DNA of 18,297 nt from Sphingobium sp. (GTDB taxonomy: Bacteria > Pseudomonadota > Alphaproteobacteria > Sphingomonadales > Sphingomonadaceae). Under the pieces are notes generated by a model. The model was given only the letters and a program-made list of their open reading frames with translations. It made no database searches and was not told the DNA's origin. The position numbers were made by a program, and so were the translations under genes. Every line of letters begins with the position of its first letter. Within the stretch, counting starts at the first letter, position 1. The stretch is from assembly GCF_003248505.1 (NCBI RefSeq), contig NZ_QFOA01000071.1, forward strand, positions 1-18,297, written 5' to 3'. Positions 12,726 to 18,297 of this stretch are shown here, one piece after another.

Positions 12726-13429
12726 AGCGCTACGCCCCGCCGGTCGTTCTTGCTCTGCTGATCCTCGGCGTGGGTGCGGCGATGCTTGTGGGATGGCAAC
12801 GTTATAATCGCGATTATGTCGTCAGTGTCGAGGATGACGGATCGGCTGTCACCAGAATCATCGCGGAGCGCATATCGGGGGCCAGCGCCCTGCGCGTCAG
12901 CCAGTTGAACGGCACGATCCAGAGCACGGCGCAGGATGTGCGCGGCTTTGGCCTGCTCAAGTCCGATCAGGTGGTGAAGATGCCCTATTCGGTCGATTAT
13001 TTCGTCGATCTGTCGGGCCTGTCCGCCCACGATCTCGAATGGGATGCGAAAACACGGACGCTGATCGTCAACGCGCCCGATGTCGCACCGGCTAAGCCCA
13101 ATGTCGACGAAAGCCGCCGCACGCTCGTGCGCACCAACGGCCTGTTCGTCACCCGGCAGGCGAGCGAGGAGCTCAGCCGCCGCGTTTCTGCCCATGCGCA
13201 ATCCCGTGCCGCCACCTCTGCGCGCTCGCCCGAACGCATGGCGCAGGCGCGGGAATATGGCCGTAAGGCCATCGCCCGGATCATGGGCGCGCCGCTTGCC
13301 GCCATCGGCTATGACGACGCGCGCGTGCTCGTCACCTTTCCGCCGGAACGCAACGACCCGAACCGCGACCGCTGGGACGTGACGACCCCGATCAACGAGG
13401 TGCTGGCAAACCGCCGCCAGCAGCGCTAG
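12710..13429 (+). CDS. DUF4230 family membrane-anchored protein
   Basis: The GTG at 12710 lies inside the end of the metallo-hydrolase gene and gives a sensible N-terminus with one transmembrane helix (about residues 10-29, VVLALLILGVGAAMLVGW). The extracytoplasmic part has the shape of DUF4230 proteins: a leading SGASALRVSQLNGTI segment, then VVKMPYSVDYFVDLSGL, strands ending LIVNAPDV, and a C-terminal helix before VLVTFPPE. The family has no established function. Other possible starts further inside would cut the helix. It is translationally linked to the upstream gene and 36 bp from nadA. Confidence 0.75.
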   Translation: MADTLKRYAPPVVLALLILGVGAAMLVGWQRYNRDYVVSVEDDGSAVTRIIAERISGASALRVSQLNGTIQSTAQDVRGFGLLKSDQVVKMPYSVDYFVDLSGLSAHDLEWDAKTRTLIVNAPDVAPAKPNVDESRRTLVRTNGLFVTRQASEELSRRVSAHAQSRAATSARSPERMAQAREYGRKAIARIMGAPLAAIGYDDARVLVTFPPERNDPNRDRWDVTTPINEVLANRRQQR

Positions 13430-13465
13430 GGCGCGCAGCAAAGACCCGCCAAGGAGTCACAGGGT

Positions 13466-14455
13466 ATGAACGCTATCACCGGTATTCCGCAGGGCATCGA
13501 CCTGCGCGCGGAGATCGACCGCCTCCGCAAGGAGCGCAACGCCGTCATCCTCGGCCATTACTATCAGAAGCCGGAAATCCAGGACCTGTCCGATTTCGTG
13601 GGCGATTCCCTCGAACTGTCGCGCAAGGCGGCGGAAACCGATGCGGATGTGATCGCCTTTTGCGGGGTGCGTTTCATGGCGGAAACGGCCAAGATCCTCT
13701 CGCCAGAAAAGATCGTCATCCTGCCCGACATGGACGCCGGATGTTCGCTGGAGGACAGCTGCCCCCCCGCGCAATTCAAGGCGTTTCGCGAAGCGCATCC
13801 AGACCATATCGCGCTCAGCTACATCAACTGCTCGACCGAGGTGAAGGCGCTGTCCGACATCATCGTCACCTCGTCGTCGGCGGAAAAGATCGTCGCGCAA
13901 CTGCCCGCCGATCAAAAGATCATCTTCGGCCCCGACAAGCATCTGGGCGGCTATCTGAAGCGTAAGCTCGGGCGCGATATGCTGTTGTGGCCGGGCGTAT
14001 GCATCGTGCACGAAGCGTTCAGCGAAACCGAATTGCTGAAGCTCAAGGCGCAGCACCCCGGCGCGCCCGTCGCCGCGCACCCCGAATGTCCGCCCTATAT
14101 CGCCGATCATGCCGATTATATCGGATCGACCAGCGGCATCCTCGACTATTCGCGCACGATGCCGGGCGACACGCTGATCGTCGCGACCGAACCGCACATC
14201 ATCCATCAGATGCGCAAGAGCATGCCGAACAAGAATTTCATCGGCGCGCCGGGTGCGGACGGCAACTGCAACTGCAATGTGTGCCCCTATATGGCGCTCA
14301 ACACGCTGGAAAAGCTCTACGTCGCGCTGCGCGACCTCCAGCCGCGCATCGAGATGGAGGAAGGGCTGCGCCTCGCCGCCAAGAAGAGTCTCGACCGGAT
14401 GCTCGACATGGCGGGTGCGACTGTGGGGCAGGGCGATGTGGGGCCGCGTGGCTGA
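13466..14455 (+). CDS. nadA: Quinolinate synthase NadA
   Basis: NadA condenses iminoaspartate with dihydroxyacetone phosphate to quinolinate, the second step of de novo NAD synthesis, using an oxygen-sensitive 4Fe-4S cluster. Conserved signatures are visible: LGHYYQKPEIQDLSDFVGDS (29-48), PDMDAGCSLEDSCP (87-100), SYINCSTEVKALSD (118-131), PGVCIVHEAF (176-185) and NCNCNVCPYMALNT (267-280). Cys122, Cys179 and Cys273 are the likely cluster ligands. The 329 residues fit the family. The ATG follows AAGGAG at about 10 bp. No nadB (L-aspartate oxidase) is in the window. nadC overlaps its 3' end by about 20 bp. Confidence 0.97.
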   Translation: MNAITGIPQGIDLRAEIDRLRKERNAVILGHYYQKPEIQDLSDFVGDSLELSRKAAETDADVIAFCGVRFMAETAKILSPEKIVILPDMDAGCSLEDSCPPAQFKAFREAHPDHIALSYINCSTEVKALSDIIVTSSSAEKIVAQLPADQKIIFGPDKHLGGYLKRKLGRDMLLWPGVCIVHEAFSETELLKLKAQHPGAPVAAHPECPPYIADHADYIGSTSGILDYSRTMPGDTLIVATEPHIIHQMRKSMPNKNFIGAPGADGNCNCNVCPYMALNTLEKLYVALRDLQPRIEMEEGLRLAAKKSLDRMLDMAGATVGQGDVGPRG

Positions 14456-15308
14456 TCCCGTGCTCTTGACGCTCCCCGGCTTCGACCTCGACGCCTTCGT
14501 CGCCGCGACGCTGGCCGAAGATCTCGGCCCGGACGGTCGCGATGTGACCAGCGAGGCGGTGATCCCTGCCGATGCCCTGTTCGACGGCGTGATGGACAGC
14601 CGCGACGCGGTGACGCTTGCGGGTCTCCCCATCGCCGTCGCTTTCTTTCGTGCCCTCGACCCGGCGGTCGAGATCGAGATGCTGCATAGGGACGGCGACC
14701 GCGTGGCGGCGGGCACCGATATCATGCGCATCCGTGGCAAGGCGCGCGCGATGCTGATGGCGGAGCGGTCCGCGCTCAATACGGTGCAGCACCTCACTGG
14801 CATCGCGACCATGACCCGCGCCTATGTCGACGCGATCCTGGGCACCGGGGCGACGCTGCTCGACACGCGAAAGACGATTCCCGGTCTTCGCGTCCTGGAA
14901 AAATATGCGACGCGCATGGGCGGCGCGACCAATCATCGCATGGGCCTGTGGGACGCGGCGATGATCAAGGACAATCACGTCGCCGTCGCAGGATCGGTCG
15001 ACGAAGCCGTCCGCCGCGCCGTCGCCGCCGGGGTGGAACGCATCATCGTCGAGGTCGACCGGGTCGACCAGATCGAACCGGCGCTGGCGGCGGGTGCGAC
15101 TCACCTGCTGCTCGACAATATGGACGCGCCGACGCTACGCGGTGCCGTGACCCTGGTAGGAGGCCGCGTGCCGACCGAATCGTCGGGCGGCGTCACGCTG
15201 GACACGATCCGCGCCAAGGCGGAAACCGGCGTTACCTATATCAGCGTCGGTCGCCTGACGCAGTCTGCCCCCGCCGCCGATATCGGACTGGATTTCGCCT
15301 ATGCTTAA
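14436..15308 (+). CDS. nadC: Nicotinate-nucleotide pyrophosphorylase (carboxylating) NadC
   Basis: NadC converts quinolinate and PRPP to nicotinate mononucleotide with loss of CO2, the step after NadA. Typical motifs are present: AEDLGPDGRDVTS (27-39), a GRDA-like biotinyl-fold segment, ERSALNTVQHLTGIAT (110-125), LDTRKTIPGLRVLEKYATRM (142-161), GGATNHRMGL, IKDNH (177-181), EVDRVDQ, LLLDNM and the late ESSGG and YISVGRLTQS elements. Length (290 residues) is normal. The start is ATG 14436, which overlaps nadA; GTG 14448, also overlapping, would give 286 residues and cannot be excluded. It is translationally coupled to nadA and to the RNase T2 gene. Confidence 0.96.
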   Translation: MWGRVADPVLLTLPGFDLDAFVAATLAEDLGPDGRDVTSEAVIPADALFDGVMDSRDAVTLAGLPIAVAFFRALDPAVEIEMLHRDGDRVAAGTDIMRIRGKARAMLMAERSALNTVQHLTGIATMTRAYVDAILGTGATLLDTRKTIPGLRVLEKYATRMGGATNHRMGLWDAAMIKDNHVAVAGSVDEAVRRAVAAGVERIIVEVDRVDQIEPALAAGATHLLLDNMDAPTLRGAVTLVGGRVPTESSGGVTLDTIRAKAETGVTYISVGRLTQSAPAADIGLDFAYA

Positions 15309-16008
15309 AGCCCTGCTGCCCATCGTCGCCCTGGCCGCGCCCGCGACCGCCATGGCGCAGGCGAACCAGTGTCGTCTTCCCACCGTCATCCCGCGCCCCG
15401 TGGTGGAAGGCCCGACCGCCGACGAGCCCAGGCGCGTCCTGCCCGTCGGCAGCTATACACTCGCGGTCAGTTGGTCGCCCGCTTATTGCGCCCGGTCGAA
15501 GGGCGGAGCGAAGGATGATTTCCAGTGCCGTTCGGGCAATGATTTCGGCTTCACGCTGCATGGCCTGTGGCCCGATGGGGTGGGCAAGGACTGGCCGCAA
15601 TATTGCAAGGCCGCGCCCATTCTGCCGCGACAGGTCGTACGCGATCACCTCTGCGCGACGCCCTCGGTCCAGCTTATTCAGCATGAATGGGTCAAGCACG
15701 GCACTTGCCTGCCGACGACGCCGACGAAATTCTTTGCCCGGTCGCGCCAGCTCTATGATGCGTTGCGCTACCCGGGCATGGCGGAACTGGCGGCGCGCCC
15801 GATGCTGTCCGCTCGTGCGTTCGCCACGGCCTTTGCCGCCGTCAACCCGGGCATGACCGCGGACATGATGCGGCTCAACGTCAACCGGGACGGGACGCTC
15901 GGCGAAGTTTGGGTCTGTCTGAACCGCCAACTGCGCTACGCCCGCTGCCCGGCGCATCAGGGGGGCGTGAACGACGCGACCCGCATCACCATCGTTCCGC
16001 GCGGCTAG
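15301..16008 (+). CDS. Secreted RNase T2 family ribonuclease
   Basis: The 235-residue protein has a signal peptide (MLKALLPIVALAAPATAMAQ, cut after about residue 18-20), so it acts in the periplasm or outside. Both catalytic segments are intact: CAS1 FTLHGLWPD with H87, and CAS2 HEWVKHGTC with H128, E129 and H133. Several cysteines fit the family's disulfides. RNase T2 cleaves single-stranded RNA through a 2',3'-cyclic intermediate and in bacteria serves RNA scavenging. The ATG overlaps the end of nadC by 8 bp with no clear ribosome site of its own, suggesting coupling to NAD-pathway genes. It ends 5 bp before a convergent gene. Confidence 0.93.
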   Translation: MLKALLPIVALAAPATAMAQANQCRLPTVIPRPVVEGPTADEPRRVLPVGSYTLAVSWSPAYCARSKGGAKDDFQCRSGNDFGFTLHGLWPDGVGKDWPQYCKAAPILPRQVVRDHLCATPSVQLIQHEWVKHGTCLPTTPTKFFARSRQLYDALRYPGMAELAARPMLSARAFATAFAAVNPGMTADMMRLNVNRDGTLGEVWVCLNRQLRYARCPAHQGGVNDATRITIVPRG

Positions 16009-16013
16009 AGACC

Positions 16014-16436
16014 CTAGCCGTCGATGACCGCCGTCGAGGGATGGTGGCGGTCCAGATGCTTGCGGATGATGCGCAAATTCTTGGTATTCGACTTGTAGAA
16101 AAAGTCGAATGCATCGCCTGCGAAAGGGATCGCGCCGATGGCGGCATCGAACCCCACATTGGCGGCCATGCGCATCAGCTGCCAACGCGACAGGCCAAGG
16201 TTGCGCGCTTCCCACACGATCCATCCCCCCATCGCAGCGGTGACGAGGTCGCCGACGATGGGTACGAGGCCGATCAGGCTGTCGAGGCCGACGCGGCGCT
16301 GCGTGCCGGGAATGACGAAAAGCCCTTCCAGCAATTGCTCCATCGCCTCGATCCGGCGGCGGACAGAGGCCGGATCGCGCCCTAAACCGGGCAAGTCCTG
16401 AACCATGCGCTGGAACTGATCCTGTGAGATTGCCAT
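16014..16436 (-). CDS. DUF4112 domain protein
   Basis: The 140-residue protein shows the DUF4112 pattern: LEGLFVIPGTQRRVGLDSLIGLVPIVGD (about 36-63), two hydrophobic segments (about 52-75 and 98-113) and a second GAIPFAGDAFDFFYKSNTKN block (about 101-120). It is probably an integral membrane protein of unknown function. The ATG at 16436 follows AAGGAG at about 9-10 bp. It converges on the RNase T2 gene and lies 22 bp after the solute-binding protein gene on the same strand; a short hairpin (16442-16458) sits between them. Confidence 0.88.
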   Translation of the reverse strand: MAISQDQFQRMVQDLPGLGRDPASVRRRIEAMEQLLEGLFVIPGTQRRVGLDSLIGLVPIVGDLVTAAMGGWIVWEARNLGLSRWQLMRMAANVGFDAAIGAIPFAGDAFDFFYKSNTKNLRIIRKHLDRHHPSTAVIDG

Positions 16437-16458
16437 CCGTCCTGTCTCCTTAAGACAG

Positions 16459-17943
16459 TTAATTGGTGCTGCGGAACAGATGGTTCAATGGGTGCCTGGC
16501 ACGCGGCGAAGGGAGAAACCCGCTGAGCCGCCGCGACACCAGCGACCAGCGCACCGGCGCGCCCAGCGGGACATAGCCATTATGCGCCGTCATGCGTGCT
16601 TCGGCGTCGGCGATACGGGCAGTGCGCTCCGCTTCGCTGGCCGCGCGGCTGGCGGCGGTGAGCTGGGCATCGGCCTGCGGATCGCAATGCACTTTGCGCG
16701 GACAACCGATGCGGCCGAGGTACCAGATCGCGCTGTCATAGGCGGCGACTTCGTCCACCAGCCGCAGGTCCGCGTCGGCCCGCATCGGCACCCGCCGCGC
16801 GGGCAACCCGACGCTGGCGAGGTCGCGGGCGATCAGCGCGAACAGCAACGTCGATCCGGACCCGTTGGGCAGGGCGATGCGCAGCGGCGGCGGGTCGCCA
16901 TGATCCGCCCGCCATCGCGTGACACTGGCCGCCGCCTGCGCGCGCCGTTCTCCCAGCGGCAGGGACGCCCATGCCGGCGGGGTCGGATCGCGCCCAAGGT
17001 CGAGCGCGCCGGGCAGAATCGTCTCGCTTGTCGCCCACCCGCCCAGCGGGAATAACGCAGGCAACTGGCTGCGGTCGATCGTCATGTTGATCGCAGCGCG
17101 GATGCCGTCGTCGTCCAGCAGCGTGCCCGTCCCCACGATCGCCAGCCCCAGCAGCCCCTGCACCGGGTCGATACGCACATCGTTCCGGTCGATCCCGGCG
17201 GGCACCAGCAGCGGCAAGTCGGAATAGCGCCCCCCCAGTACCAGCGCCGCGTCGCCTTCGCGAAACCGCACGATGGCCAGCGCCGGACGCTCCGCGCGGA
17301 CCACACGGATCTGCCATGGCGGAATCGGCTGATCCTCGTCGCCATCGTCGCCGCTCGACCGGTCTATCGGCGTCAGGAACAGCTGGCCGCCCTGTGCCAT
17401 GCGGCGATACGGGCCTGTTCCCCCGGTGCGAGACAGCACCGCCATCTGCGGCTGGGCCAGCATCTGGAGGATGAAGGGGCGGGGGGTGGAGAGGCGGATC
17501 TCGATGACTTCGCCCGTCATCGGCACGACCGCCTGCACGGCGTCCAGCGGCCCTTCCGGATCCATCCGCCGCAGCATTTCGATCCGCGCCATCAGCATCC
17601 GCGCGACATCGGGTGCCGTCACGCGCGAGCCGTCCTCCCAGAAGGCACGGCGCAGGCGAAAGATATAGCTGCGCCCGTCATCCTGCACGATCCAGCGCTG
17701 GGCGAGCGCGGGCAGGATATCGCCCCCCGCATCGAACGCCACAAGACCCTGCGCGGTGGCTTCCAGAATCAGCTTGGCGGCGGGATCGGGAAGGTTGGGA
17801 AGGGGGCGGGCGAAATCGTCCCTGTCGCCGATGACGCTGACGACGACCGGGCCGCTTCCTTCGTCCGAACACCCTCCCACCGCCAGCAGGAGAGCGGCGG
17901 CGATGGTGATGGCCATTCGGCGGCGGGGAGTGGTTGCAGTCAT
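16459..17943 (-). CDS. ABC-transporter solute-binding lipoprotein, family 5 (peptide-type)
   Basis: This 494-residue protein begins with a lipoprotein signal (MTATTPRRRMAITIAAALLLAVGGC, lipidation at Cys25). The N-terminal part matches SBP family 5: LPALAQRWIVQDDGRSYIFRLRRAFWEDGSRVTAPDVARML-type sequence at about 79-118, the W-x-DG…F.LR hallmark. Family 5 proteins capture oligopeptides, nickel or other solutes for ABC importers. No permease or ATPase is adjacent, so this is an orphan component. ATG 17943 keeps the basic n-region; 17916 would shorten it and 18006 adds an unlikely leader. The gene sits downstream of rplL, after a terminator. Confidence 0.85.
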   Translation of the reverse strand: MTATTPRRRMAITIAAALLLAVGGCSDEGSGPVVVSVIGDRDDFARPLPNLPDPAAKLILEATAQGLVAFDAGGDILPALAQRWIVQDDGRSYIFRLRRAFWEDGSRVTAPDVARMLMARIEMLRRMDPEGPLDAVQAVVPMTGEVIEIRLSTPRPFILQMLAQPQMAVLSRTGGTGPYRRMAQGGQLFLTPIDRSSGDDGDEDQPIPPWQIRVVRAERPALAIVRFREGDAALVLGGRYSDLPLLVPAGIDRNDVRIDPVQGLLGLAIVGTGTLLDDDGIRAAINMTIDRSQLPALFPLGGWATSETILPGALDLGRDPTPPAWASLPLGERRAQAAASVTRWRADHGDPPPLRIALPNGSGSTLLFALIARDLASVGLPARRVPMRADADLRLVDEVAAYDSAIWYLGRIGCPRKVHCDPQADAQLTAASRAASEAERTARIADAEARMTAHNGYVPLGAPVRWSLVSRRLSGFLPSPRARHPLNHLFRSTN

Positions 17944-18061
17944 GCGGACCGCCACCCTAGCCTGCGCCGCCGGTCCCGCCAACCGCCGATAGAACCGCTG
18001 CCGCATGCGCCTGCCCCGGCGCGTCGGTCGCTTCGCCTCCGATTGTCGTGCGACGGGCCGC

Positions 18062-18109
18062 GAACAAAGAAAAGGGCGACCGACTCCGCCAGGGAGATGG
18101 CCGCCCTTC
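18062..18109 (-). terminator. Rho-independent terminator after rplL
   Basis: Read on the minus strand, AAGGGCGGCC pairs with GGTCGCCCTT (one mismatch; arms at 18099-18108 and 18072-18081) and is followed by TTTCTTTG. It lies about 45 bp downstream of the rplL stop and would end the ribosomal-protein transcript. Confidence 0.75.
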
Positions 18110-18124
18110 GCAGGTCCGGTCCGC

Positions 18125-18140
18125 CCCGCCGTCAGGCGGG
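18125..18140 (-). repeat. Short GC hairpin just after rplL
   Basis: CCCGCC (18125-18130) pairs with GGCGGG (18135-18140) around a 4-base loop, between the rplL stop and the main terminator. It may assist termination or protect the 3' end. Confidence 0.35.
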
Positions 18141-18152
18141 ACGGATAGCCGA

Positions 18153-18297
18153 TTACTTCAGCTCGACGGTCGCGCCGGCTTCTTCAAGCTGCTTCTTCAG
18201 CTTGTCGGCTTCTTCCTTGTTCACGCCTTCCTTGACCGCCTTGGGCGCGCCTTCGACCAGTGCCTTGGCTTCGGTCAGGCCCAGGCCGGTGATGGCG
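18153..18297 (-). CDS. rplL: Ribosomal protein bL12 (L7/L12), C-terminal part
   Basis: The frame enters from the right edge and ends in TAA at 18153-18155. The visible 48 residues (AITGLGLTEAKALVEGAPKA, then VKEGVNKEEADKLKKQLEEA and GATVELK) are the conserved C-terminal domain that binds elongation factors. The start and N-terminal dimerisation domain are outside the window. rplL normally follows rplJ and precedes rpoB; here transcription stops at a terminator and the solute-binding protein gene follows. Confidence 0.96.
   Translation of the reverse strand, partial: AITGLGLTEAKALVEGAPKAVKEGVNKEEADKLKKQLEEAGATVELK

Noticed and set aside
12485..13441. Open frame of 318 codons on the minus strand opposite the DUF4230 gene
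   Set aside because: Low-complexity Arg/Ala/His-rich translation, antisense to a gene with a clear membrane anchor and family pattern.
13457..14812. Long open frame of 451 codons on the minus strand opposite nadA-nadC
   Set aside because: It lies fully antisense to two certain genes; the GC-rich codon pattern creates such shadow frames, and its protein has no domain-like features.

Overview
The window looks like a piece of a sphingomonad genome (Sphingomonas, Sphingobium or a close relative; Alphaproteobacteria) carrying a horizontally acquired element. The right half (about 9.68-18.3 kb) is GC-rich chromosomal DNA. It holds the 3' end of a dedA-family gene, xerC, a cold-shock gene, nadA-nadC, an RNase T2, a DUF4112 gene, a solute-binding lipoprotein and the 3' end of rplL. 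The left half (1 to about 9.68 kb) is visibly less GC-rich and made almost entirely of small unrecognised genes, and it ends on the right with a large serine integrase.

The junction is the clearest event in the window. At about 9676 a dedA reading frame opens in mid-protein and runs to a stop at 9874, with no start and none of the N-terminal half. The integrase gene begins only about 50 bp to the left and reads away from it. This is the expected picture if an element entered dedA by serine-integrase recombination. The other half of dedA and the other attachment site must lie left of position 1. At the far left the element itself was hit by what looks like an IS21-type insertion sequence (ends near 97), which removed the last part of an HNH-endonuclease gene.

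Layout of the element: truncated HNH gene (-); two overlapping unknown genes plus a third interrupted by an in-frame TAG (+, 561-2034); a 16-bp perfect inverted repeat between convergent transcripts; a two-gene operon (-, 3644-2260) with a primase-like zinc-ribbon protein and a helical partner; divergently, a three-gene cassette (+, 3726-5118) with a HEPN-like protein, a two-helix membrane protein and a small protein that may have a VapD/Cas2-like fold; a three-gene ATGA-overlapped operon of small proteins (-, 5884-5122); two distant paralogues (+, 6058 and 6565) with strong terminators; a DUF2958 gene (-); a 63-residue acidic protein (+); and the integrase (-). No structural phage genes and no conjugation genes are visible, so the type of element (phage remnant, satellite, integrative island) cannot be fixed from this part alone.

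On the chromosome, a metallo-hydrolase gene, a DUF4230 gene, nadA, nadC and the RNase T2 gene read the same way. Most are joined by start-stop overlaps, suggesting one transcript centred on de novo NAD synthesis. XerC, a 68-residue protein and the cold-shock protein read the opposite way. Functions given for the element genes are mostly inferences from short motifs; the chromosomal calls are firm.
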